From NCBI RefSeq assembly GCF_002368095.1, contig NZ_AP018227.1:8538001-8602000 (forward strand): 64,000 nt of DNA. The letters are read 5' to 3'. Position numbers and translations under genes: made by a program. Under the pieces are notes generated by a model, which saw nothing but the letters and a program-made list of their open reading frames with translations, made no database searches and was not told the origin of the DNA. This DNA comes from Calothrix parasitica NIES-267. Its GTDB lineage: Bacteria > Cyanobacteriota > Cyanobacteriia > Cyanobacteriales > Nostocaceae. Positions 17,893 through 27,640 of this stretch are shown piece by piece (within the stretch, counting starts at the first letter, position 1; each line of letters starts with the position of its first letter).

Positions 17893-19017
17893 ATGCCCAA
17901 ACTTCTATTTGTCACACAACGTCCTTTTTATCCAGATTCTTCTGGAGGTGGTCAAAATTCCGCTCTTTATCTATTAAATAGTTTGAAAAAGTTAGGTTGG
18001 CAAATTGAAATAATTTGTGCGCGTAAATTTCGTTCTCAGTATTTCCGCAATTCATCCTGGCAATCCATAAAGCGTTTTAAACTTCCATTTCCATACGTAA
18101 TGGATGAAGATTTCGGATATCCTTGCTGGCGACTAATTAGCGAATTTAACGATAAACACAGATGGCTAAAATTTCTAGAACAACGTTTGCAGGAATATAA
18201 ACCTGATATTGTACTCGGTCATTGTCATCCTCAATGTGAACTGCTTAAATACTCACAAAATAGAGGCTACCAAAGTTTTTATTTTGCTCGATGTACAGAC
18301 CATTTTGAAGCGGGTCATGTTGTTCCAGATGGTATTCATGTTTTAGCTAATTCTCCTTTTGCAGCTTCAGTTATTGCTGAAATTAGTGGTCAAACCCCTG
18401 AAGTAATTTTGCCATTTATTGAACGGGAGCAATATAAAGTCAGTAGCCACCAACGTAAATATATTACATTTATTAATCCTGTTCCTCACAAAGGAATTAA
18501 TATAGCAATTGAGACTGCTCGTCTTTTACCTACAGAAAATTTTCTTTTTGTTAAGGGTAAATCAGTAGCTTACAAAAATAAGCAAAACTCTCTTTTGGAA
18601 CCAGCTTATGAACTTCCGAACATAGAAGTTTGGGAGCACCAGCAGGATATGCGCTGCGTATATGAAGTTACCGATATTTTACTTGTCCCTTCCCAATATA
18701 ATGAAACTTTTGGACGAATAATTGTAGAGGCACAAGTTAATAGTATCCCAGTAGTAGCAGCTGATGTTGCAGGAATTCCTTATAGCTTAGGAAAAGGTGG
18801 AACTCTAGTTAAACCTAATGATAAACCTCAAGCATATGCAGATGCATTGAACCAACTACGTAAAGATGAAAATTTTTATGCAGAAATATCTGCTTTAGCT
18901 CTCAAAAATAGTCAGCGTATTGAGTTCGATCCTAAATATCAGGTACAGAAATTCATTAACTTTGCTGAAAATTGCATCCAAGAAAAACAATCTCCATTAG
19001 TAGAAAGTAATACTTAA
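17893..19017 (+). CDS. GT4-family glycosyltransferase
   Basis: The 374-residue protein begins MPKLLFVTQRPFYPDSSGGG, a typical GT-B donor-side entry, so ATG 17893 is preferred over an upstream TTG at 17833. The C-terminal half carries INPVPHKGINIAIETARLLP and the E-x7-E-like motif NETFGRIIVEAQVNSIPVVA that binds the sugar nucleotide. It should act as a retaining transferase on a lipid-linked acceptor. Donor and linkage cannot be read. Confidence 0.85.
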   Translation: MPKLLFVTQRPFYPDSSGGGQNSALYLLNSLKKLGWQIEIICARKFRSQYFRNSSWQSIKRFKLPFPYVMDEDFGYPCWRLISEFNDKHRWLKFLEQRLQEYKPDIVLGHCHPQCELLKYSQNRGYQSFYFARCTDHFEAGHVVPDGIHVLANSPFAASVIAEISGQTPEVILPFIEREQYKVSSHQRKYITFINPVPHKGINIAIETARLLPTENFLFVKGKSVAYKNKQNSLLEPAYELPNIEVWEHQQDMRCVYEVTDILLVPSQYNETFGRIIVEAQVNSIPVVAADVAGIPYSLGKGGTLVKPNDKPQAYADALNQLRKDENFYAEISALALKNSQRIEFDPKYQVQKFINFAENCIQEKQSPLVESNT

Positions 19018-19070
19018 GAAAACTAAAAAAAGAATTATTTGAATAAGTGCCTAAATAGAAATTTTATTTT

Positions 19071-20063
19071 ATGAGCAAAATTTTAGTCACGGGAGCAGCA
19101 GGATTTGTTGGCTTTCATCTAAGCCAAAAACTACTAGCTAATGGCGAAACTGTCATCGGTATTGATAACTTAAATGATTACTACGATGTCAGCTTAAAAC
19201 AAGCACGCTTGGAACAATTATTCAGCCACAACAATTTCCAATTCTTTCAATTAGACTTGGCAAATCGCTCAAAAGTAGATGAGTTATTTACTAACAGCAA
19301 ACCTGAAATAGTAGTTCACTTAGCAGCTCAAGCAGGTGTTCGTTATTCACTAACTCACCCTCATGCTTACGTTGACGGTAACTTGGTAGGCTTTACCAAT
19401 ATCTTAGAAGGATGCCGTCATGCAGAAGAAGTACAACATTTAGTATATGCTTCCTCTAGCTCAGTTTATGGCGCAAATACCAAAATTCCGTTTGCTGTAG
19501 GTGACCAAGTTGACCAACCAGTTAGCTTGTATGCAGCAACGAAAAGAGCTAATGAATTAATGGCATATACTTACAGCCATTTATACCAAATACCAACAAC
19601 CGGTCTGCGATTTTTTACGGTTTACGGTCCTTGGGGTAGACCTGATATGGCCTACTTTTCATTTACTCAAGCAATTTTGAGTGGAAAGCCAATTAAGGTA
19701 TTTAATTACGGTAAAATGCGCCGAGATTTTACCTATATTGATGACATTGTAGAAGGAATAATTAGAGTTACTAACAAAATTCCTCAATCGAATTCAACTA
19801 CAGAAACAAAATCAGCACCTTACAAAATTTACAACATAGGTAACAATCAGCCCGTTAATTTAATTGATTTTATTGAGACATTAGAAAAGCATCTTGGTGT
19901 AGAAGCTGAAAAAGAATTGCTCCCAATGCAACCCGGAGATGTTCCAGAAACATACGCTGATATCGAGGATTTAATCAAAGATACAGGTTTTAAACCTAAA
20001 ACATCGTTGGATGTTGGTCTGAAATATTTTGTAGATTGGTATCGTTCTTATTACCGTGTATAA
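19071..20063 (+). CDS. NAD-dependent nucleotide-sugar epimerase
   Basis: The 330-residue extended SDR has the NAD motif [12 protein letters not shown] at residues 7-18, [17 protein letters not shown], and the catalytic SSSSVYG and YAATK (Tyr/Lys) residues. [10 protein letters not shown] and [16 protein letters not shown] are hallmarks of the UDP-glucuronate 4-epimerase group (CapI/GAE), so it probably makes UDP-galacturonate from UDP-glucuronate. That specificity is inferred. It would supply an acidic sugar for the polymer. The next gene starts immediately after. Confidence 0.88.
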   Translation: MSKILVTGAAGFVGFHLSQKLLANGETVIGIDNLNDYYDVSLKQARLEQLFSHNNFQFFQLDLANRSKVDELFTNSKPEIVVHLAAQAGVRYSLTHPHAYVDGNLVGFTNILEGCRHAEEVQHLVYASSSSVYGANTKIPFAVGDQVDQPVSLYAATKRANELMAYTYSHLYQIPTTGLRFFTVYGPWGRPDMAYFSFTQAILSGKPIKVFNYGKMRRDFTYIDDIVEGIIRVTNKIPQSNSTTETKSAPYKIYNIGNNQPVNLIDFIETLEKHLGVEAEKELLPMQPGDVPETYADIEDLIKDTGFKPKTSLDVGLKYFVDWYRSYYRV

Positions 20064-20067
20064 AAAG

Positions 20068-21087
20068 ATGAATACATCAACGCCTAAAATTAGCGTATTA
20101 ATGTCAGCATATAATGGCTCTATTTATCTGAGAGAGTCTATAGAAAGCATTCTCAATCAAACTTTTACCGATTTTGAATTTATTATAATTAATGATTGTT
20201 CTACTGATAATAGTTGGGAAATTATCACCGAATACGCAGAGCAAGACCAGCGCATTAAACTAGTTAATAATCAGGAAAATATTGGTTTAACAAAGTCTCT
20301 GAATAAAGGATTGAATTTAGCTCGAGGAGAATACATTGCTCGTCAGGATGCAGATGATGTATCGTTACCTCAACGCTTTGAAAAAGAAGTATTAGTATTA
20401 AATAATAATCCAGAGGTTGCTTTAGTCTCTTGCGATATTGAAATTATTGATTCTCAAGGAAATCCCATAGACAAACTTCAAAGAGCTTGTGAACCTGATT
20501 TGGTAGAGTGGTATTTAATATTTTGCAATCGCTTGGCAGGACACAGCCAAGTTATGTTTAGGCGAGAGCTAGTTGTTAACTTGGGAGGCTATTGTGAAAG
20601 TTATCGCTATAGCCAGGACTACGAACTTTGGTGTCGTATAGTAAAGCTTGGAAAAATCCTTATCTTACCTGAAATACTACTACAGCAGCGTCGTCATGAA
20701 GGGAGTATTTCTAAATCTAAAACTGAAGAGCAAAACGCTTATGCTTTTGCTGTAACAAGGCAAAATATTAGTCAACTAATTGGTAAAGAAATTAGTTTAG
20801 AAGAAGCAAAATATTTAATGTATTTTTGGGTAACATTTTCACCCAGTCGTAAAGCTCCCATGATACATAGCAGAATTAAAGAGATAAAAAAAGCATTTAT
20901 TGAACAAAAAAAATCACAAAGTTTTTCTGAGGAAAATATTTCTTTGAAGTTGGATAATTTGATTGGAAATCAGTTTGTTAGGTGGATAAAATATTTGAAT
21001 ATATATTCAAACTTTTTGTCAAAAATACTCATTTCTTTTTATGGTTTAGTGTGGAAACCTTTTGGAGTATTAGAAAGTTGGATGTAA
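20068..21087 (+). CDS. GT2-family glycosyltransferase
   Basis: The 339-residue GT-A protein has the N-terminal motif ISVLMSAYNGSIYLRESIES, the metal-binding DXD-like QDADDVSLPQR, and the acceptor-side RYSQDYELWCRI (catalytic D/E region). The last 60 residues are hydrophobic and basic and may lie against the membrane. ATG 20068 is chosen; a GTG at 20056 would overlap the epimerase stop by eight bases and is possible given the tight packing. Confidence 0.85.
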   Translation: MNTSTPKISVLMSAYNGSIYLRESIESILNQTFTDFEFIIINDCSTDNSWEIITEYAEQDQRIKLVNNQENIGLTKSLNKGLNLARGEYIARQDADDVSLPQRFEKEVLVLNNNPEVALVSCDIEIIDSQGNPIDKLQRACEPDLVEWYLIFCNRLAGHSQVMFRRELVVNLGGYCESYRYSQDYELWCRIVKLGKILILPEILLQQRRHEGSISKSKTEEQNAYAFAVTRQNISQLIGKEISLEEAKYLMYFWVTFSPSRKAPMIHSRIKEIKKAFIEQKKSQSFSEENISLKLDNLIGNQFVRWIKYLNIYSNFLSKILISFYGLVWKPFGVLESWM

Positions 21088-21091
21088 AACT

Positions 21092-22015
21092 ATGAATAAC
21101 ACAATCAGCGTAGTAATACGCACAAAAAACGAGGCCAAAGACATAGGAAAATGTTTGGAACTGATTGCAAATCAATCTATTCGACCTTTAGATATTATCT
21201 TAGTTGATTCTGGCTCTACTGATGGAACTGTAGAGATTGTTAAGCAATGGCAGGATGTAAAAATAATCGAAATGCCAGCTGCTGAGTTTACATTTGGACG
21301 CTCCTTGAATATAGGTTTTGCAGCAGCAAAAGGTGATGTAATAGTTTCTATCAGCGCTCACGCTTTTCCCTGCGACCAATATTGGTTAGAAAATAATCTC
21401 AAGCACTTTGATAGTCCTAATGTTGCAGCTGTTTACGGCAAACAAGTACCTCACCCTGATGCTTGGCCTCCCGTACAGCGGGAGTATTTAAGCTTTTACG
21501 GAGAACAAATACTTATTCAAAGCGACCCAGATAATTTAAAAGACCATATTTTTTCTAACGCTAATTCTGCTATTCGTCGTCAGTGTTGGGAAGAACGTAA
21601 ATTTGACGAACAACTGACTGGTTCGGAAGATATGGAATGGGCATGGGCGATACTTAAATTAGGCTACAAAATTATCTATGAACCAGCAGCAGGTGTATAC
21701 CATTCCCATAATGAGCCTCTCAATAAACTTTTCAAAAGAAGCTATAGAGAGGCTTTTGCAATTAAGGAAATCTATAATAATCACAGAAGTTTTGGTGATG
21801 CTTTAATCAGTTGGCTACGCATTACTAAAACTGACATGAAGTTTATTCTTAAAAATAAATCAGATTATCGTTGGCTGTTGCGAGTTCCTTTCTATCGTTT
21901 GGCTGCCCAATGTGGCGGTATTAAACCTTATATTTCATTCGATTTATCAAAGCCATTGCCATTAATACTACGGCAAAGCAAAACTAAATCGCAATCAAGT
22001 AACTCTCCTAATTAG
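21092..22015 (+). CDS. GT2-family glycosyltransferase
   Basis: The 307-residue GT-A protein has SVVIRTKNEAKDIGKCLELI at the N-terminus, DSGSTDGTVEIV for UDP binding, and GSEDMEWAWAILKLGYKI with the catalytic acidic residues. KDHIFSNANSAIRRQCWEER is typical of rhamnosyl and related transferases, but the sugar is not certain. It starts four bases after the preceding gene's stop. Confidence 0.85.
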   Translation: MNNTISVVIRTKNEAKDIGKCLELIANQSIRPLDIILVDSGSTDGTVEIVKQWQDVKIIEMPAAEFTFGRSLNIGFAAAKGDVIVSISAHAFPCDQYWLENNLKHFDSPNVAAVYGKQVPHPDAWPPVQREYLSFYGEQILIQSDPDNLKDHIFSNANSAIRRQCWEERKFDEQLTGSEDMEWAWAILKLGYKIIYEPAAGVYHSHNEPLNKLFKRSYREAFAIKEIYNNHRSFGDALISWLRITKTDMKFILKNKSDYRWLLRVPFYRLAAQCGGIKPYISFDLSKPLPLILRQSKTKSQSSNSPN

Positions 22016-22091
22016 TAATTAGTAAATTAAAATATTTCACTTTTTAAATTTAGTTGGGCAGCACATAAATTTATTTTACCTAATAGCAATT

Positions 22092-23030
22092 ATGTCAACA
22101 TTATCTTTATCAAAAACAATAGAATATATTCCCGTAGTTTGTGCCGCTGACAATAATTATGCTATGCCATTGGCCGTAATGGCTAGTTCTATTCTTGCAA
22201 ATTTAGCAGAAGATAAAAAATTACTGCTATTTGTTATTGATGGAGGAATCAAAGAAGATAATAAACGAAAGATTCTTACTTCTTTAGACGCGAATCGCTG
22301 CAACGTAAAATGGTTGAATCCACCAACCGAGGAACTGCTTGAGAAGATGAAAATATCGGGTCATTTGTCAATTGTAACCTACTACAGACTTTTGCTTCCC
22401 GAACTAATATCATCTGAATTTGAAAAACTAATTTATTTAGATTGCGATTTAGTCGTAAATCATGACTTAAATGAGCTATGGAAAATTGATTTAGAAGACA
22501 ATTATTTACTTGCAGTTCCTGAAATTAGATTTCCTTACATGTCTCAAATATTGCCTAATTTTGATAAATTAGGTCTCTCCTCTGATTGTAAGTATTTTAA
22601 TGCTGGGGTGTTAGTAATTAATCTTGCAAAGTGGAGAACTGACCAAATTGGTTTAAAAGCGATTGAATATGTAGAAAAGAATTTAGAACACATTATCTTT
22701 CACGACCAAGATGCATTAAATGTAGTGCTTGCAGGTGAATGGGGAGAACTTGAGCCTAAATGGAATCAAACCCCATTCATTAATGACTATTCATCATGGA
22801 AAGATAGTCCTTTTGATGAACAAACTTTTAATAATGCTGTTAATAACCCTTGTATCATTCACTTTGCTTCTAAGTTTAAACCTTGGAATACATATCAATA
22901 TGGAGAAAAAGATAAAAAACTGTTTCATAAATATCTTGACATGACAGCATGGGCTGGAAAAAGATTTACGTTATGGACGGCAATTTATAAAAAACTAACA
23001 AGGATTATTTTCCGTAATAACAAAAGATAA
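22092..23030 (+). CDS. GT8-family glycosyltransferase
   Basis: The 312-residue protein has the GT8 fold: VVCAADNNYAMPLAVMASSI at the start, and YLDCDLVVNHDLNELW with the D-x-D motif at residues 117-119. KYFNAGVLVINLAKWR follows, and HFASKFKPWN near the C-terminus supplies the second His metal ligand. Bacterial members are mostly retaining galactosyl or glucosyl transferases (LgtC, RfaJ). It is the only GT8 among the GT2 and GT4 genes of the locus. Confidence 0.9.
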   Translation: MSTLSLSKTIEYIPVVCAADNNYAMPLAVMASSILANLAEDKKLLLFVIDGGIKEDNKRKILTSLDANRCNVKWLNPPTEELLEKMKISGHLSIVTYYRLLLPELISSEFEKLIYLDCDLVVNHDLNELWKIDLEDNYLLAVPEIRFPYMSQILPNFDKLGLSSDCKYFNAGVLVINLAKWRTDQIGLKAIEYVEKNLEHIIFHDQDALNVVLAGEWGELEPKWNQTPFINDYSSWKDSPFDEQTFNNAVNNPCIIHFASKFKPWNTYQYGEKDKKLFHKYLDMTAWAGKRFTLWTAIYKKLTRIIFRNNKR

Positions 23031-23092
23031 AAGATAAAAATATATTTATATAGCTGTAAAAACTAGAAATAAGAACCAAGGATAATTTAAGA

Positions 23093-24055
23093 ATGGAATC
23101 TAAGCCATTAGTTAGCATCTTAATCAATAACTATAATTATGGTCGCTTTGTTGGTCAAGCAATAGATAGCGCATTGGGTCAAACCTATGAAAATATTGAA
23201 GTAATTGTGGTGGATGATGGTTCTAATGACAATTCTCGGGAGGTTATTAAAGGTTATGGAAATCAAATAATTTCAGTACTTAAGAAAAATGGAGGACAAG
23301 CTTCAGCTATAAATGCGGGTTTCGCAGCAAGTAAAGGGGATATTATTTGCTTGTTAGATGCTGATGATATTTTCTTACCTGAAAAAGCTGCGGAAATTGT
23401 TAATTTTTTTAATTTAAATCCAGATATTGATTGGGCTTTTAATGAATCTGCGCCGATGCAGTCGGATGATATTATGACTGCGGATTTAAAAGCTACTTAT
23501 AAAGAAATTTATAATAATAATGATGATAAAATCACAAAAAAAATTGATTTTAAAAATAATCTTATCAATGCCGAATTGCCTAATTTTACACCTTCCACAT
23601 CGAACTTATGCTTTTCTCGAAAGCTTTCAGAAAAAATGTTTCCTCTACCTGAAGAGAGGGGATGTTCTGGGCTTGCTATTTGTGACGCTTATCTAAAGTT
23701 AATAGCAGTTGGATTGGCTACTGGCTGTGCATCTAAACGAAACTTAGGTATTTTCAGGCTACATCAAAAAAACCTGTATACTACTCAAGATATTACCAAT
23801 AAAAGAAAAATTTATTCTGAAATATTTCTTGCCACTGCTTACTATATGCGAGCAGAATTTCCGCTTTTTTCCAAGTTAACTAAAAAATTATTTTCTAAGG
23901 CATATGCTACTTATTTAAGAAATAAAAGTAATGATGAAATGTCAAATAGATTAATTAACAATTATTTTGATTATTTAAGTTTTTCAGAAAAAATAGAAGT
24001 TAATTGCAAGACTTATTACTATTTTATCAAGTTAGGTTTTAAAGATTTGGTATAA
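23093..24055 (+). CDS. GT2-family glycosyltransferase, tandem paralogue 1
   Basis: The 320-residue GT-A protein opens with VSILINNYNYGRFVGQAIDS and contains IVVDDGSNDNSREVI and the DXD region CLLDADDIF. Its first 110 residues are close to those of the next gene (24113), so the pair probably arose by tandem duplication, with diverged acceptor regions. The later part is more basic and AT-rich. Confidence 0.85.
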   Translation: MESKPLVSILINNYNYGRFVGQAIDSALGQTYENIEVIVVDDGSNDNSREVIKGYGNQIISVLKKNGGQASAINAGFAASKGDIICLLDADDIFLPEKAAEIVNFFNLNPDIDWAFNESAPMQSDDIMTADLKATYKEIYNNNDDKITKKIDFKNNLINAELPNFTPSTSNLCFSRKLSEKMFPLPEERGCSGLAICDAYLKLIAVGLATGCASKRNLGIFRLHQKNLYTTQDITNKRKIYSEIFLATAYYMRAEFPLFSKLTKKLFSKAYATYLRNKSNDEMSNRLINNYFDYLSFSEKIEVNCKTYYYFIKLGFKDLV

Positions 24056-24112
24056 AATAATAATATTGCGCTTTCTTAAATTGGAGTAACTTAGTAAATA
24101 AAAATATAGTAT

Positions 24113-25192
24113 ATGGATTCTAATTCAAAAGCACTAGTCAGCATTATCATCAACAATTACAATTACGAACGCTTTCTCCCCGAGGCAATTGATAGCGCTA
24201 TAAATCAAACTTATCAAAATACTGAAATTATTGTTGTTGATGACTGTTCTACCGATAATTCTCGGGATGTTATAGCATCTTATGGTGAGAAAATAATTCC
24301 CGTTTATCATCAAGTAAATGGTAAGCAAGCAGCAGCTTTTAATAGCGGGTTTGAGAAGAGTAAAGGTGAAATTATCATTTTTTTAGATGCTGATGATTAC
24401 CTTTTCCCAAATGCTGTAGAAAATATTGTTTCTGTTTGGAAACCATCACTTGCTAAGGTGCATTACCGCTTGCAAGTAGTAGATAGCAACAGGAAACCTT
24501 TAGGATTTACTTATCCCCAAGGAGGTAAAAAATTATCGAGCGGTGAAGTTTGGAAAATTACCCTTGAGTATAGTCGTTATGTTGGTGTTGCTACTAGCGG
24601 TAATGCTATCAATCGCAAAGCTCTATCTAAAGTTTTTCCTGTTCCGGATGAATATAAGCTTTCAGCAGATGACTATCTTTCAATCCTAATTCCTTTTTAT
24701 GGGGAAGTAGTTGCAATTGAAGAACCAATAGCAGCTTATCGGATTCATACGAGCAATCAATGGGCTTTGGCTACGGTAAGCGGAGAACGTTTTCATCGAT
24801 TTGTACGACATGACGTACAAAATTATGCGCTCTTAAAACAAAAAGCTAGTGAATTAGGCTATGAATTACCTCAAGATTTAGAACAGCGTTCTATAGGACG
24901 TTTATGGTCGCGGATGGCTTCTTTACGTCTAGACCCTCACAATCATCCTGTTGCTTCGGATAATCTTTTTAAACTAATTTATTTAGGTATCCGCTCGCTG
25001 TGGAAGTATTCAGACAATAGCTTGCTAAAAAAACTAATTTTCAGTTTGTGGTTTATCTGGGTAGGATTGCTACCTTTACCTTTAGCAAAGATAGGGATTG
25101 TTTGGTTATTTGTTCCCCATAAACGTCCAAAGTTATGGGGTGGATTGAGAAAAATTTTTTCGACCAACTCGTCACGGGAGAAGTTAGCATGA
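24113..25192 (+). CDS. GT2-family glycosyltransferase, tandem paralogue 2
   Basis: The 359-residue protein shares the N-terminus of its neighbour (VSIIINNYNYERFLPEAIDS, IVVDDCSTDNSRDVI, IFLDADDYLFP). The acceptor-side half has LSADDYLSILIPFYGEVV and the SNQWALATVSGERFHRF region. A hydrophobic stretch near 305-330 (IFSLWFIWVGLLPLPLAKIG) may associate with the membrane. The donor is not predictable. Confidence 0.86.
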   Translation: MDSNSKALVSIIINNYNYERFLPEAIDSAINQTYQNTEIIVVDDCSTDNSRDVIASYGEKIIPVYHQVNGKQAAAFNSGFEKSKGEIIIFLDADDYLFPNAVENIVSVWKPSLAKVHYRLQVVDSNRKPLGFTYPQGGKKLSSGEVWKITLEYSRYVGVATSGNAINRKALSKVFPVPDEYKLSADDYLSILIPFYGEVVAIEEPIAAYRIHTSNQWALATVSGERFHRFVRHDVQNYALLKQKASELGYELPQDLEQRSIGRLWSRMASLRLDPHNHPVASDNLFKLIYLGIRSLWKYSDNSLLKKLIFSLWFIWVGLLPLPLAKIGIVWLFVPHKRPKLWGGLRKIFSTNSSREKLA

Positions 25193-25250
25193 CTACTTCT
25201 TTAAATTGTGAGTTGAGGTTTGCTAATTTTATAAGGGTGAGAGATTATTA

Positions 25251-26381
25251 ATGCGCGTAGCAATTGTCAGAACAATGCCCGATTTTAGCATGGAGGTTTA
25301 CGCGAATGGTGTAATTTCCGGGCTAAAAACGGTGCGTCCAAACTGGGAAATTATTGATTTAAAACCCCAGCCAGTTGATAGAAAAAGTCAGTCTCCTATA
25401 CTTAGAATCCAGAAATTCTACGAGCGTTTTTGGAGGTTTCCGCAATTGGTAAAACACCAGGTTGCGGATGTTTATCATATTCTTGATCATAGCGAAGCAC
25501 ATATTACTTATGGACTAAAAAAACTAGGTAAACCTGTTGCTGTCACCTGTCATGATTTAATCAATTTTTACTATAAAGATAATCTTCAAGGCTCAGTAAC
25601 GCTGCCATTTCTCAGTCATGGAATGTGGCTGCATTCTGTTAAAGGTATGAAGCAAGCTGATGCTGTAGTCACGGTTTCTTCAATGACAGCTAAAGATGCG
25701 ACCAAAATTTTAGATATTGAATCAGCCCGGATTTCAATAGCTCCTAATGCTGTTGAAGCTATATATAAGCCTTTACCTGAAGAAGAAATAGATAAGTTGC
25801 GTCAGGAATCTAGAATTTCACGAAAAACTTTGTGTTTATTAAATGTTGGTTCTAATCATCCTCGAAAGAATATTGATACTGTTTTGAAAGCTATAGATAC
25901 TTTAAAGCAACAAGGAGTATCGGTTATTTTCTGGAAAGCAGGTGCAGATTTTAATGAAGAGCAAAAAATATTTATTCGCGATAGAAATTTAGAAAATAAT
26001 ATAACTTATTTAGGACAGCCTGATAAATCAAATTTAGTTCAAATTTATAATGCTGCCGATATATTAATAGCACCTTCTTTTCACGAAGGATTTGGAATAA
26101 CGCTTTTAGAGGCAATGGCTTGCGGTACTCCAGTTATCACTTCTAATGTTTCAGCAATGCCTGAAGTAGTGGGTGATGCTGGAATATTAGTTGAGCCTAA
26201 TGATTATCAATCAATGGCAAATGCTGTGATTCATCTTCAAAAAGATTCAACTTTCAGACAAATTTTAATAGAAAAAGCATTGACAAGAGTTAAACAATTT
26301 ACTTGGGAATCTACATCCGAAAAAATAGCACAAATTTATGAAGAATTGATGGAACGGAGTAATACAAAAAAATCAATATAA
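25251..26381 (+). CDS. GT4-family glycosyltransferase
   Basis: The 376-residue GT-B protein has the C-terminal donor motif [20 protein letters not shown] (E-x7-E) and [19 protein letters not shown]. The middle [13 protein letters not shown] and [16 protein letters not shown] are typical of mannosyl- and glucosyl-transferase-like GT4 members. It is followed 23 bases later by another GT4 gene. Confidence 0.88.
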   Translation: MRVAIVRTMPDFSMEVYANGVISGLKTVRPNWEIIDLKPQPVDRKSQSPILRIQKFYERFWRFPQLVKHQVADVYHILDHSEAHITYGLKKLGKPVAVTCHDLINFYYKDNLQGSVTLPFLSHGMWLHSVKGMKQADAVVTVSSMTAKDATKILDIESARISIAPNAVEAIYKPLPEEEIDKLRQESRISRKTLCLLNVGSNHPRKNIDTVLKAIDTLKQQGVSVIFWKAGADFNEEQKIFIRDRNLENNITYLGQPDKSNLVQIYNAADILIAPSFHEGFGITLLEAMACGTPVITSNVSAMPEVVGDAGILVEPNDYQSMANAVIHLQKDSTFRQILIEKALTRVKQFTWESTSEKIAQIYEELMERSNTKKSI

Positions 26382-26404
26382 ATAATACAAAATTTACTGA
26401 TAGT

Positions 26405-27544
26405 ATGAAGATTTATCTATACCGAAGTCAGTTTCCACCCAAGGGTGACAAGATTAATAGCGGATTATCAAAAGCAATAGATGGTTTGGCTTCTGGACTG
26501 GTAAAATGCGGTGCTGAAGTCACAATTTTATGTGAAGCATCTGCTGATAATGAAAGTTGTTATCAAACTCCTGCTGGCTATGTGATTCGATGCTTTGCTA
26601 ACCCAATTCAACATCGTCCATCTTTTCAAACTTCCGTAGGACTTAAACAATATATTAGTCAAAATTTAGATAGCAATAGTTTGGTAATTCTTAACGGTAT
26701 ACTTCATGCCAATGTATATGCAGTGTCTCGTCTATTAAGAAAACGCAAAATTCCATATATACTAGCTCCTCATGATGTATATCATCCCAATATGTTCAAA
26801 AAAAATCCACATTTGAAATGGACTTATTGGTACCTATTAGAGAAATTTTTATTAAAGAATGCTTTAGCAATTCAACTATTAGAAAAAAAACAGTCAAAAT
26901 GGTTAAACAAATTAGGAGTTAATCAAAAAACTATTGAAGTACCTAATGGAACTTATGGTGATGATATACCATCTGAATCAGTACTACAATGGAATGTAAA
27001 CAAGATACCAAAAATTTTTTATTTTGGTCGTATTGATAGCCATCACAAAGGTTTAGATATTTTACTGGATGCATTTGCTCAAGTTTCTCAGACCTCTAAT
27101 GTCCAGCTAACAATTCAGGGACCCGATTGTGGAGACCAGAGCAAGTTAGAAAAACAAGCTGACCAGCTATGCTTAAAAAATGTTTCTTTTATTAAACCAG
27201 AATATGATAAATCAGCTTCGTTAGTAATCGCTTATTCTGATATATTTGTTCTTCCTTCACGCTTTGAAGGTTTTGGAATTGCTGCTTTGGAAGCAATGTT
27301 AGCTGGACGGGTCTTGCTAGTTTCACAAGAAGCTGGTATTGCTCCACATGTAGAAAAAGCCGGTTGTGGTGTTGTCGTAGCACCGGAAGTGTCTAGGATT
27401 GAATCAGGATTCTTGCAATTATTAAAACGACGTTCGGAATGGAGGGAAATGGGATTAAGGGGACGTAATTATGCTTTAGAGTATCTTAACTGGGAAAAAA
27501 TTGCTTCACAAGCCTTAGAAGATTATAAATTATTGGTTCGTTGA
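26405..27544 (+). CDS. GT4-family glycosyltransferase
   Basis: The 379-residue GT-B protein has NSGLSKAIDGLASGLVKCGA near the start, YFGRIDSHHKGLDILLDAF in the middle, and SRFEGFGIAALEAMLAGRVL as the E-x7-E motif. It probably acts next to the transferase encoded just upstream in building the repeating unit. Confidence 0.88.
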   Translation: MKIYLYRSQFPPKGDKINSGLSKAIDGLASGLVKCGAEVTILCEASADNESCYQTPAGYVIRCFANPIQHRPSFQTSVGLKQYISQNLDSNSLVILNGILHANVYAVSRLLRKRKIPYILAPHDVYHPNMFKKNPHLKWTYWYLLEKFLLKNALAIQLLEKKQSKWLNKLGVNQKTIEVPNGTYGDDIPSESVLQWNVNKIPKIFYFGRIDSHHKGLDILLDAFAQVSQTSNVQLTIQGPDCGDQSKLEKQADQLCLKNVSFIKPEYDKSASLVIAYSDIFVLPSRFEGFGIAALEAMLAGRVLLVSQEAGIAPHVEKAGCGVVVAPEVSRIESGFLQLLKRRSEWREMGLRGRNYALEYLNWEKIASQALEDYKLLVR

Positions 27545-27640
27545 TAGAGTGTTTTTTTTAGAAATTTAACTGCATTAATTAGCAGACAAATTAGAATTAT
27601 TAGAGCAACTACAAAACTTAATTTTTAGGAGAAAATAAAT